This document shows positions 46,826 to 56,600 of a stretch of 64,000 bases of DNA, one piece after another. The notes under the pieces were generated by a model. That model was not told the DNA's origin. It saw nothing but the letters and a program-made list of their open reading frames with translations, and made no database searches. Source of the stretch: Struthio camelus (Eukaryota > Chordata > Aves > Struthioniformes > Struthionidae); assembly GCF_040807025.1 (NCBI RefSeq), contig NC_090954.1, forward strand, positions 21,890,501-21,954,500. Direction: 5' to 3'. Both the position numbers and the translations under genes were made by a program. Position 1 is the stretch's first letter. The number at the start of each line of letters is the position of its first letter.

Positions 46826-47974
46826 GACTCTAAATCAAAGGTGTGAGAGAGCTCTAGTCCATAAAGCCACCATGCTGTGCTGCCTCGCTTGCTTCTTGCC
46901 TCACAGGCCTCTGGGCCCAGCCCCAAGGTCATTCCAAAGTCTTGCTTCTGCAGTGTTCCCAACTCAGGATCTGCTGCTCTCTGCTTGCTGCGGCAGCTCT
47001 TTAACCAAGCATGGCATTTGGCAGCTCTGCCTCCCCAGCAGAAGGCCGCAGCACCCAGAACAGCCAGCTTAAGCTGTGAAATATGCAGCACCCTCAACAA
47101 GCCTATCTGTGTGGAGAAGTGCCCGCTGAATCCACTGCGCTCCAGCCCAAGCAGATGCAGCCAGCCTGCGAGCCAGGCTCCCAGCACAGCCTGTCAATCA
47201 TCCCCCCATCCCCTGCCAAACAGCCTCCCTACCCTCTGCCAGACAAAACTTTGCAAGTGACTGCACCTCTCCAACTTTCTCCCTGCTTTCAGCGCCACCG
47301 AAGAGCGCAGTCGTGAACCAAAAGACACGCACAAGCTGCTGGTCACCAGTGTCAGCTGATGTTATGCAAACATCTGAGGAAGAGGCTGTCTGCCAGGCAA
47401 AAGGACTGAAAATGAGAATCAGAGATGAACCGTGCGAGACAGCAGGGCTGTGCTGGGAAGAAGCCAGCTTTATTCTCCATTCCTAGCTCTTCGAGGACTA
47501 TGGTTGGGAGCCCAGCAGCAGTCTAGGCTCAGGAGGCAGGAGAGGCAAGGAAAACAGGCAGCAGGGCATGGAGGGATGGATAGATTCTCCTGAATGAAAC
47601 CAGGTGAGGTGTCAAGTCCCAACACAGATGACTGGGCAGGTGAATGACAGGTGGGGTGAAGAAGATGAGCAGTACTCAGGGGCACCCACCCCAGCATGCA
47701 GAGATACGGTAGGGGCTCTCACAGAGCCGTGCATGGATATTTTTGAGAAAAGGGAGCCTGGGGCTTTGGGGTCAGGTTGTTAAGGGGAAAGGGCCTCAGC
47801 TGGGAGCATCCAGCAGTGAGAGCTATTGAGAAGGTGCCCAAGGGAGTCCGGACTCCCTCCGGGCTGCAGGTCAGAGGTAGGGGATGACTTCTCTCCAGGG
47901 AATTGTTCACCAATTTATTGCTGAGCAATCTGCGAGTCTTCCGGTAGAGTTGAGGCTCTTCCATTGCTTTTGCC

Positions 47975-48890
47975 CAGGCCCAAATGACAGTGATTAATGG
48001 CTCAACGTCCAGTTGGCAGCTGGTCTCAGTGTTCCCCAGGGTCAGTACTCAGGCCGTGTTGGTTAACGTTTTCATCAGTGATCATCTGGATGAGGAAACA
48101 AAGCACACCATTGCCAAATTTGTAGGTGGAATTAAACTAGGGGAATGGGTGTACAGCAAAAGGCAGATCCTCTGTCCAGAGGCACTTTGAGTAACTCAAA
48201 GATGAGGCCAAAAGAAACCTCATAGACTTCAACAAGGAAAAGTGCCAAGTTCTGTGCAAGGGTCAGATAATCCCAGGCTTCATCCAGGCTGGGAACCAAT
48301 GAGGCTAAGCAGAGCCCCACTGAAAAGGACCTGGGCATGACAGCGGACAAGGGTGGAATGTAACCAGCAGTGCTCTTTTATCCCATATAGGGCAAATTAA
48401 ATTCTGAGCCATGTTAGAAGGAGCATGGCTAGCAGACTGAGAGAAGTTGTTGTCCCCTCTACTCAGCACCAGGAAGGCCACACATGGGTGCTGTGCTTGG
48501 ACTGGCTCCCCCACTTCAAGTAGAGGTGGAAGAGCTGCAGAGGGGCCAGCAGAGGCTACCAGGACAGCCAGGGCACAGGGCTACAGGAGAGAAGGGTTGG
48601 GATTGTCCAGCCAAGAGAAGGCTTGGGGGAATCTAACAGCAGCCTTCAGCTCCCTGGAGCATAGGTGCAAAGAATAACCACACTCTTCTTGGTAGGACAC
48701 ATGATGTAACAAAGGACAATGGACATTAATGGCAGCTCAGGGAGTTCAGGCTGGACAGCAGGAAAAAAACATTTCTAGGGAGGTGGTGCAGCCCTGGAAC
48801 AGGTTACCAGGGAGGTGCGGGATATCCATCTTCTGCAGTCTCCAAGACGAAACTGGGCAAAGCCATAGCTGACCTTACCTTGCCAACAAT
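47975..48890 (+). mobile_element. CR1-type LINE, 3' fragment
   Basis: The segment begins inside the reverse-transcriptase domain. The phrase 'LVNVFISDHLDE' corresponds to the CR1 'LFNIFINDLDE' block, and 'AKFVGGIKLG' sits where CR1 has FADDTKLG, so both catalytic Asp residues are lost. Downstream DNA keeps CR1 order: 'acttcaacaaggaaaagtgc', 'gaaaaggacctgggcatgac', then the 'ggtggtgcagccctggaaca' segment near the 3' end. It is an old, inactive insertion lying about 1 kb upstream of the STARD10-like gene in the same orientation. Confidence 0.8.
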
Positions 48891-49823
48891 GTTTCTGCTC
48901 CAAGCAGGAGGTTGGGATAGAGACAACACCAAGCTAGGGGTAAAAGCTGCAGGATGTTCAGGAGCACAGTCGTTTCCCAACACAAGCCATGATAGGGTGG
49001 GCTGCTGACATCCAATAGTCCCCATCATCACTCCCCCCACCCCAGGACCTCTCCACCTGGAATTCCTTTTCCTTCCCTCCCTGCCCAATGGAGAGCTCTC
49101 CCCAAGCTGGAAGTCCCCTCAGCAGCCATAGGCAGCCTTGATGGCCAAAATCCTGCTCTTTGAAACTGCAGCCCCATCTCAAGCACTCCAGGAACTGTGC
49201 TGGCCTGTGTCCCACAGTCACTAGATCTCATCTTTTCTGCCGTGCTATTAGGAGGTCTGGCTGCTGCTCCTGGCAGGTGATCAGCTGATTCTGCAAGCTG
49301 GTACTGCAAAGTCAAACACAGAGATTCTCTGTGCCGGCAAGGGGAGAGCAGGGCCAGGAGGGCCAGGGGCTCTGGGAGGCAAGGCGGCTCTGCCCTGAAA
49401 ACTGAGCTACCTGAGTGCTGTTACCTGCTGAATAATAGAAGAGCTGACAGCCAGCTGGGGAGAAATGTGATCCTTGTAGCCAGCCGGGGAAGATATCTGA
49501 GCTTCCAGCAGCTGTATTAGTAACTGCATTGAAGAAGCCTTATTCCCTGCTGCTCGGTGCGGTGCAGCGTGGCCGGGGAGACTGGACATCTTTGGCCAGG
49601 GGCTACCTGTTCCTGGCATGCCTGCATGGCTGGTGCCTACCACCAAGGACACGAACTCAGGGCTCAGAGGATGAGGAGGGCCGTGTGAGCTGGGACAGGC
49701 ACGCAGCGTGGCAGAGCTCAAGGGCAGAGCCAGAAAGGTGGCCCTGGGCTTCCGAGGAGGTGAGGCAGAAAGAGCCTGCCTGCAGCCGGTGCCTGCTTAC
49801 TCTGGGTCCAGCACCTCAGCCCC
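48891..49823. other. Upstream flank of STARD10-like gene
   Basis: Between the CR1 fragment and the first coding exon. It must hold the promoter or lead to an upstream exon, but no TATA box or clear CpG island is visible. Confidence 0.4.
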
Positions 49824-49988
49824 ATGTCCAGAGGAGGGGAGATGGTTTATATTCCAGATGACTCCGACTTCAGCTCCTTCAGAGATCAGTGTGAGAACCT
49901 GGAAGGCTGGCACTGCCGGTATAACAAGGGTGGCGTGACTGTGTGGAGTCAGGGCCAGGAAGAAAGCTGCACTGTACAGAAAATCAAG
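49824..49988 (+). CDS. STARD10: STARD10-like coding exon 1
   Basis: 55 codons ending AAG before donor gtaagt at 49989 (phase 0). It encodes the start of the START fold ('PDDSDFSSFRDQCEN', 'KGGVTVWSQG'). A usable acceptor (cctcag, ending 49819) lies just upstream of the ATG, so the 5' UTR may continue in an earlier exon. This exon diverges most from mammalian STARD10. Confidence 0.8.
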
Positions 49989-52900
49989 GTAAGTGGATGC
50001 CAGCAAACACGGGACTGCCAGCCCTTTCCTGCCTCAGTCCCTGTCTGCCCAGGCTGTGCTGCATGCCCTCCTGTTCTGGGGCTGGAACTGATCCCAAGGG
50101 TCCCCCAGGCGCTACCCTCCCCGGCTGTGCACTGCACTGGTCCAGCCTGGCTGCAGACCAGGGATGTTTCTGCCTTGAATGCCCAGGGACTGGTTGGGCT
50201 AGTCTCCCTAAATGTGTCATGAAACATGTCCTATTGCACATACGTATGAGCACTCAGGGGCTCTTGCACACTGCAAGTGTGACTGTCCTTGTTCTGGACA
50301 CAGGCAGCAAGGCCCTGGGATCAATTACACTGTGGAGACTGTTCTTGTCGGGAGCCCCAGGGCGTGAGATGCAGGGCACACGTCCTGGGGCACACTGCCT
50401 TCATCCTGTACTGGCTAAGTACCCCCAAGAGTTTAAGAGTCTTCCACGTGTTGACCTGACCTGTTGTCGCAGGAGGTCTGCTGCTTGCCAGGGTCAAGAC
50501 CGGGGATGTCACAAAGGGACTAGTGAGGTGCACTCAGCCTTTGATTATCCCTTTTTGCTCACCTGCATGGGCATCAGTGGCACTTCTAGGTGACCCTGAG
50601 CAAATCAAGAGTGACTAGTGACTACAGGGCACTGGGGCAAGGGTGAAGGGTTTGAAGGGGCCCCGTCGTGTTTTTGGTGCTGCTGGTGAAGGGGCAAGGC
50701 TTGCGTAGGAGCAGGCATATCCCGCAGGTCAACACTTGGCTACACAACTGGCGTGTCAGGCAAAGCTTTGGCTTCTATGACCACAGGATCCTCTTTGAGG
50801 GTGGAGGACTGCTGGGCAAGGATGGGATCCATCCGAACAAATGGGGTCAGAGTCTTTACCAACAGGCTGGCCAACCTGGTAAGGAGGACTTTAAACTAAG
50901 TATGTCAGGGAAGTGTTAACATAATCTGAAGAGCAGGAAAGGCATGGCGGGGGGGAAGACAATGAGGAAGCAACTGGGGTACAGCATGCTGTGTGAGGCT
51001 CTCCCCCAGGTCTGAATTCAACTGCTTAGGAATGCAGAGTGACTTGGAGCCCATCTCAGGTGCCTACATCTCAGGCACACACAGCCTGGGAGACAGGCAG
51101 GAAGAGCTGAATGTGCCACATGCAGCTGCAGGACTGTGGCCTCCTTGGGGTCACTGAGACATAGTGGGACAGCTCACAAAGTTGCAGTGCTGCAATGGAT
51201 GGATGCAGGCCCTTCAGGGCAGCCAGGCTGTGAAGGCAAGGAGGAGGAGGAGTCATGCACTCTGCGGATAAATACCTGCAATCCATGCAGCTTTGCCACA
51301 GAACGAGTGGTGAGCCAGGCAAGAGTTTGTGGGTTAGGAACAGAGAACAGATACAGGGAGCTCCTAAGCCAGGGAGACATGCACAAGTCCACAGGACTGA
51401 TAGGACACATGGGAAGGTGCTGGCTGATGTCACTGTGAGGCTGTTCTCTAGCCTCTTTGTAAGGCCATGGTGATTAAGAGAGGTCCCTGGTGACTGGGGA
51501 AAGGCAAATATCACATACACCCTCCAGAAGGGCAAGGAGGAGGCTCCAGGGCACTACAGGCTGCTGTGTCACCTCCGTGCCTGGGAAGGTGATGGAGCAC
51601 ATCCTCCTGGAAGATATGTCCAGGCACCTGAAGGACAAGAGCACTGGGAACAGCCTGCGGGGACATACCAAGGTCAATTGTACCTGACCAGCCTGACTGC
51701 CTTCTTCTATGAGATTACCGACTGCGTGGATATAGGGAGAGCTGAGGATGCTCTGTACTTTGACTTCAGGAAGGCCTTTAACATGGTCTCCCATAGTGCC
51801 CTCACAGCCAAATTGGTGAGGTCTGGACTGGGGAAGCGGACAATAAGGTGGGTAAAAAGCTGGCTGGACAACTAGGCTTGCAAGGTGGTAATCAGCAGTA
51901 CACAGTCCAAGTGGCAACAGGTTGTCAGTGGCATCTCTCTCAGGGGTTCTTGCTGGGTCCCATCCTGTTTAACATTTTCATTAGACTAGGATGATGAGAC
52001 TGAGTGCTCTCTGAGTAAATCTGCAGACAATACCAAATTGTGGGGAGTGGTTGATGTGCTGGAGGTGGGGCAACTATTTAGCATGACCTGGACAGGCTGG
52101 AGAAATGGGCTGGCAGGAAACTCATGAACTTCAATGAAGTTCAGGCAAACACAACCCTGTAGAGAGGATGCAGAACTATATCCCCCTTTGCAAACAGCCA
52201 CTGAGCCCACAGAGGACTCTGAACAATTCAGTGGGGTCTGAGCACTGTCCCACAGCCACCCAGCCAGTTTTATTGGTAACACCTTCCTGGTGTGGCTTTT
52301 CCCCCATGCCAAGCAGGGCCTAGGCACAGTGCAAAGGATAGCACTTCCCAGAGGTCATTCCCAAAAGAAGGAATGGAGGCGGTTACCCTGTTTGGGAGGG
52401 AGGCCTGAGCTGCAAAGTCTCAAGCTGCACCAGGCTGGTGCTTTTGGGTCATAACCACCCTGATCTTTTTAGTAATATAGATATAATCTGGAGAGTCCCT
52501 GCATGGGCATGGGGAGATTCTAGCCTTTTGCACTTGACTTCCTCCCTGTGGAAACTTCCTTCTGGCCTGGTTTTGGTCTCTGTGTCTTCCCAGTCCTAGC
52601 TAACATCCGACTCTGTCTGGTGAGGCCATTGCACGGCACCTGTTTGGGCATGGTTGGCAGGAGGCTGGGGAGGAGTTCAGGAAAGTGAAGCAAGAACTCT
52701 GCTAGGGCCCTATTGTGATAAGTGGAGCTCCAGTGCTCCACTGGGCTCCAGGAGCCCAATGAGGACTTGTGCGCTCCACCTCTGGGTGGAAGCAGCATTT
52801 ACTTTTCCGGAGCAGTATGTCCAAACCCAGCCTCAGTGGGGATGGGAGGGAAGATGGAGCAGGAGGAAAGGGCTGGGTGTTCCCATCTGATCCTCCAGTG

Positions 52901-55768
52901 CACCCTGAGGAGCACAGCACTTCTCCAGGCCTGTCCTGGGTGCAACATCCAGGGTACAGGACAGGCATGATCACCCTAGTCATTAGGGAAAGCTTGTCCG
53001 AGATTGATGGGACCTGCCAGCAAGTGTTCAAAGGGCTGTCTCCAATTACTTGGCATTGCCAAATGCCTCATCAAAGATGCAAGGCCTCTAATGAGGAGCA
53101 GATGACATCTCCTTCCTCCCGGCATTGAGAGGAGCAGGGCCAGCCCGGTTCATCAATAATGCACTTGCCTGCACAGATGGGGTGCAGGCCTGCAGCTCTG
53201 GTTCCCAGCTCCGCATCTCTCGTTACAGCTGGGGCCCGGCTAACTTTACCAGCCCGCCAGCACAGGGAGGGAAACCGGACCCTGACACACCTGAGCGCAT
53301 CACGGTGATTTAGCCAGAGTGGGAATGGCCATTTACTTGGCTGGCAGGCAGGTGGATTGAGGGGACAAGGTTGGGGCGGAAATAAGCCAAGCAGGAGACC
53401 TTATTCTTGCTGCTTTTCTGCTGATGTTGGCTACTCCTCCCCTCTGGGGTCAAGTGACCCAGGTGCTAGAGCCAGGCAATCCAGGCCGCACAGTATGAGG
53501 GCAAATAGTCCTGCCACGTCCTGTCACCCTCCCATCTTTGCACTGTGCGGCACACTGGCAGCGCCAAGCCCACCACGGGAACAGAGCAATGCTGTGCACT
53601 GGGACCCAAAGCCAGCCCACAGAGGTAGCATGGGGTCACAATGCAATCAGCACCCATAGATCACCCAGTGACAAGCAGAGGGCCTGCAAGGTCCAGCCAG
53701 GTGGGCAGGGTGCCTGCTGCAGAGCCATGCTGACCCAGGCTCCCTGTGCCGCTGAGCCAGGCTGTGTGTGGCTCTGCCAGCCAGCACAGCAGGCAGTTGT
53801 GCACACTGTTCAGTCCTGCTTTTGTTCTGTAGACACGCATCTCCTGCAAGGATGTCCCTGCCGAGACGCTCTATGATGTGCTGCATGATACCCATTACCG
53901 CAAGAAATGGGACTCAAACATGATCGAGACCTACGACATCGGGCGCCTGACTGTCAACGCTGACGTGGGATACTACTCCTGTGAGCATCCTTGTGCCCTG
54001 AGGTGCCCCTGCGTCCCCTCCAACCCTACACCCATGCACCGGTACGCAGGCCCTTGGGGGCTGCAGGTCTAGGTGGTAACAGGCTCTTTCTGCAGGGAAG
54101 TGCCCAAGTCCCCTGAAGAACAGAGATTTTGTCACCCTGCGCTCCTGGCTGCCCCTGGGCAATGATTACATAATCATCAATTACAGCGTTAAGCATCCGG
54201 TGAGTGTCCAGCCAGCACGACCCTGTGCAGGGTTGCTGGAGCCACAGGCCGAGGCACAACGCACAGAGCTGGGCAGTGGCTCCAAGCAGGCTCTGAGGTG
54301 TGTCACGTCTCTCCACAGAAATACCCACCCCGGAAGGATTTTGTGAGGGCTGTGTCCTTGCAGACAGGCTACCTGATCAAGGCAAATGGCACCGGTGCCT
54401 GCATCCTCTATTACCTCACCCAGGTGGACCCCCGAGGTGAGTGCCAGCAGCAGAGGAGGTGGAATGTGTGTCCTCGGGGCTGGTCACTCCCCTGGCCTGG
54501 CCCTGCTGTCTTCCCAGAGCTCACCCAACAGTGCCCCCATCACCCTGAGGGCACTGCCTGGGCCAGAAGAGCCCTGGGAAGAGGGGACAACCCAGGGCAG
54601 AGGGGAAACATATCCCAGGGCATAGTGTGGGGCAGCTGCCATCAGCCCAAGGGGGCTTAGGCAGTTCATTCTCGGAGCGGGTGCTGCAGCACGTGCAGGG
54701 GCTGGGTCAGGGAGAGCATGTACCAACCTCACCAGTGGGCACTGCCGTTGCAGTTCTGCCCAGCATCAGGTGGCACCTGGCACCCCAGCCAAGCGCTGCT
54801 GCTGGGCCAATGAGTTGGCAGGGATTTCAGAGGCTCATGGTGTCTCCTCCCGGGGGGCTGGCTCTGGTTAGCTTGGTGACTGGGCTTTGGGATCTTGCAG
54901 GGTCGCTGCCAAAGTGGGTGGTGAACCGAGTCTCCCAGTTTGTGGCACCAAAGGTAAGCAAAGTGTGTGGCCTGCAGTGGGTGGAGGAAGGGGACTCTCT
55001 GTGTGAAAGTGACAAAGCTCTTGGCCAGCCCTTGGAGACCCTCTAACTGTCAGTTATGAGGACAGTCAGCCCACAAGTTGCCAGGAGCCCATGCTGGGTG
55101 TCCGTGCCACTTCCTGACTGTGGCATGCCAGGAACACCAGCATTGCAGGCTCAGGGTCAGCCTCATACTGCTCCCTGCAGGGTTATGAGCTCTCAGTCCT
55201 GCTTGCTACTGCCCCAGTCGGAGCCCAGCCCTGTTCCCCATAAGGCGATGAGCTGCCCTGAAGCAGCCCACTGGGTAAAGGCAAAGTGAGTGCTGGGTGA
55301 CCAGAGGAGTTGCAGGGAATACACTGGGCAGGCAGCTGGGACTTAAGAACCTGGGCTGGGTGGTCCAAGCCAGCACCCCCATCCTCTGCCCAGTGCCCCA
55401 GAAGAATGAGCAGCAGGGAAGCTGGGAGGTGTACCCATGGACCAGGAAGGCTCCATCCCTGTTGGGGGCTCAGGGCTCCTGGTGTGAGCAGAGTGAGTAC
55501 GACCATGCCGTGTGCTTGGGGTGGCTGTGACAGGCTGAACCTGCTCTACCCACAGGCAATGAAGAAAATTTACAAGGCAGGGCTGAAGTATCCAGAGTGG
55601 AAACACAAGCACGACCCTGAGTACAAACCCTGGGTGTACCCAGAGCAGAACACATTGCCCAGTGTCAGCCTGGACGAGCTGTCGGTGCAGCACGCCGACT
55701 CACTGGAGAATATCGATGAGACTGGCTTGCCTGAGGACCACCTGAACATGAGCGATCACGAGGCCTGA
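49824..55768 (+). CDS. STARD10: STARD10-like START-domain phospholipid transfer protein (six coding exons)
   Basis: Seen: exons 49824-49988, 53833-53980, 54096-54199, 54319-54436, 54901-54953 and 55556-55768 join in frame with GT donors and AG acceptors (intron phases 0,1,0,1,0) to give 801 nt, 266 residues plus stop. The protein runs from an N-terminal 'IPDDSDFSSFRDQC' block through 'DVPAETLYDVLHD', 'RKKWDSNMIETYDI', 'LTVNADVGYYSW' and 'NYSVKHPKYPPRKD' to 'SVQHADSLENIDE'. Known: these blocks match mammalian STARD10 (PCTP-like), a cytosolic START protein that moves phosphatidylcholine and phosphatidylethanolamine between membranes. Casein kinase 2 phosphorylation of its C-terminal tail lowers transfer. 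Human STARD10 is about 291 residues. This one is shorter at both ends, but the tail keeps an acidic S-D-H-E site (about Ser262). The N-terminal exon is the least similar part. The start could be M1 (weak Kozak) or M7 at 49842 (strong Kozak), and an upstream non-coding exon is possible. It could be a lineage-specific STARD10 paralog rather than the ortholog. Confidence 0.88.
50600..52150 (+). mobile_element. CR1-type LINE, 5'-truncated and internally deleted, in STARD10-like intron 1
   Basis: Three CR1 parts occur in order. The ORF1 C-terminal esterase end reads 'VNTWLHNWR', 'FGFYDHRILF' and 'GKDGIHPNKWG' (about 50,730-50,850), with the D..H block of SGNH esterases. The start of the APE endonuclease is at 51,150-51,176, where CR1 'ITETWWDSS' appears with TGG mutated to TAG. 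The reverse transcriptase runs from about 51,490, with 'ALYFDFRKAFN' and then 'SADNTKLW' near 52,020. Most of the endonuclease is missing between the last two. It is inactive. The ends are approximate, and the 3' end is cut off near 52,150. Confidence 0.82.
52160..52390 (-). repeat. Unclassified interspersed repeat (copy 2), possibly LTR-derived
   Basis: The stretch 52,276-52,376 resembles 1,995-2,100 of this window (shared 'caccttcctggt', 'ccccatgcca' and 'cttccca' in the same order and spacing). Read on the - strand it has an AATAAA within 'ccaataaaactggctgg', which resembles the poly(A) region of an LTR. No coding sequence is present, and family and ends are unknown. Confidence 0.35.
52391..53832. 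other. Rest of STARD10-like intron 1
   Basis: The 3' part of the 3.8-kb first intron. I see no exon, repeat or RNA gene in it, apart from the polypyrimidine tract and acceptor at its end. Confidence 0.6.
53833..53980 (+). CDS. STARD10: STARD10-like coding exon 2
   Basis: The acceptor is ttctgtag and the donor gtgagc at 53981. The exon is 148 nt (49 codons plus 1). It encodes the highly conserved 'DVPAETLYDVLHD..YRKKWDSNMIET' and 'RLTVNADVGYYS' blocks. The codon for the next Trp is split across the phase-1 intron. Confidence 0.92.
54096..54199 (+). CDS. STARD10: STARD10-like coding exon 3
   Basis: The acceptor is ttctgcag and the donor gtgagt at 54200. The exon is 104 nt. It completes the split Trp codon and encodes 'CPSPLKNRDFVTLRSWLP' and 'DYIIINYSVKHP', the central beta-strands of the START lipid pocket. 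Confidence 0.92.
54319..54436 (+). CDS. STARD10: STARD10-like coding exon 4
   Basis: The acceptor is ctccacag and the donor gtgagt at 54437. The exon is 118 nt (39 codons plus 1). It encodes 'KYPPRKDFVRAVSLQTGYLI' and 'YYLTQVDPR'. The Gly codon is split across the phase-1 intron. Confidence 0.92.
54901..54953 (+). CDS. STARD10: STARD10-like coding exon 5
   Basis: A short 53-nt exon between acceptor gatcttgcag and donor gtaagc at 54954. It encodes 'SLPKWVVNRVSQFVAPK', the start of the C-terminal START helix that lids the lipid pocket. Confidence 0.9.
55556..55768 (+). CDS. STARD10: STARD10-like coding exon 6 with stop codon
   Basis: The acceptor is ctacccacag. The exon is 70 codons plus TGA. 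It encodes the end of the C-terminal helix ('AMKKIYKAGLKYPEWKHKH'), a linker, and the family-typical 'ELSVQHADSLENIDE' block. The tail ends in MSDHEA, so the S-x-x-E casein kinase 2 consensus is kept although the long acidic tail of the mammalian protein is absent. Confidence 0.92.
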   Translation, partial: AMKKIYKAGLKYPEWKHKHDPEYKPWVYPEQNTLPSVSLDELSVQHADSLENIDETGLPEDHLNMSDHEA

Positions 55769-56600
55769 GCCCTCACTGGTGGCCCGGGGCATGGGCCAAT
55801 GCCTGTCTGCAGCCGTGGGGGCCTGGCAGCAAGGGGGCTGCCCCCCGGGCCCTAATCATCTGTCTGCCCCCACAGCTCCTTCATCGTAGATCCCCACTAC
55901 CCCAGGCAGGAGGACGCTGCCCCTGGGGTGCCAAGCCCCCTGCCCATGGGAGCCTGCAGTTTGGGTCCTGCAAAGAAGGCAGAAGAGCACCCTAGTCCCC
56001 TTGCACTGGGGCTGTGGTGGCCCATGGAAGAGTCCTCATGCAGGTGACAGAGCTGGCTAAGGGAGTGAGTGCCCTGAGGAGAGGCTGGGTGCACCGTGAG
56101 AGAGGGAAGGAGGCTTCCTGCCACTTGGATATCCCTTTACTGCTGTAAGACCTTCTGACTGGTCCCTGGTATCTCTCAAAGGTCCAGAATTAGATGATCT
56201 ATGGGTGAACCTGGGGTTCTTGCTCAGGCTTTGCAGCAGCACAGGGATAGCGTGGGGTCTGGATAGACCCCGTCTGGCCTGGGGTCCTGCTCTGCCAGCC
56301 CCACGTTCAGACTGGCTGCACGCTAGCCCACCAAGTTCCCTCCTAGGCCTTGTGACCTCTGTCTCACAGAGCACCCCTCCCCGAAACCCCTTCTGTGTGT
56401 GAGGCTCATGTCCATGGGCAGACTCCAGTCCAGCTATGCCTGGGGACCCCTTCCCCGAGTGGTGTTGTGAGGGGCTTGTTCTGGTGGCAGTGCTTTGACT
56501 GTCTCTGTTCACAATACCTTGCGCACCTGTCTTGTGGATTCCCTCAGTGTTTGCTGCTACTGTGGTTTCTAGCAGAACAATAAAGGGATCGGTTTGTGTG
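55769..56600 (+). other. 3' UTR of the STARD10-like gene (inferred)
   Basis: Non-coding stretch from the stop codon to just past the poly(A) signal. It contains no other recognisable gene. An acceptor-like sequence (ctgcccccacag, ending 55875) could allow an alternative terminal exon, but the protein is complete without it. Confidence 0.6.
56579..56584 (+). terminator. AATAAA polyadenylation signal
   Basis: A canonical AATAAA, followed within about 30 bases by a T/G-rich element (ggtttgtgtgcgtg), as expected for cleavage and polyadenylation. It is the first such combination after the STARD10-like stop codon. Confidence 0.75.

Larger units (their letters stand above)
41961..47974. other. Intergenic DNA; no gene recognised
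   Basis: GC content falls and the AT-island/CpG-block alternation stops. Apart from the 45-bp array and a short GT/CA tract I find no supported exon. Two weak signals are a good acceptor (ctctctctgtgtgcag, ending about 45,940) and a 77-codon Pro/Gln/Ser-rich frame at 47083-47316. Neither has a recognisable family. Confidence 0.5.

Noticed and set aside
55864..55900. Extra exon after the STARD10-like stop (acceptor at 55875)
   Set aside because: The coding frame already ends in a family-appropriate tail at 55768, so this is more simply 3' UTR.
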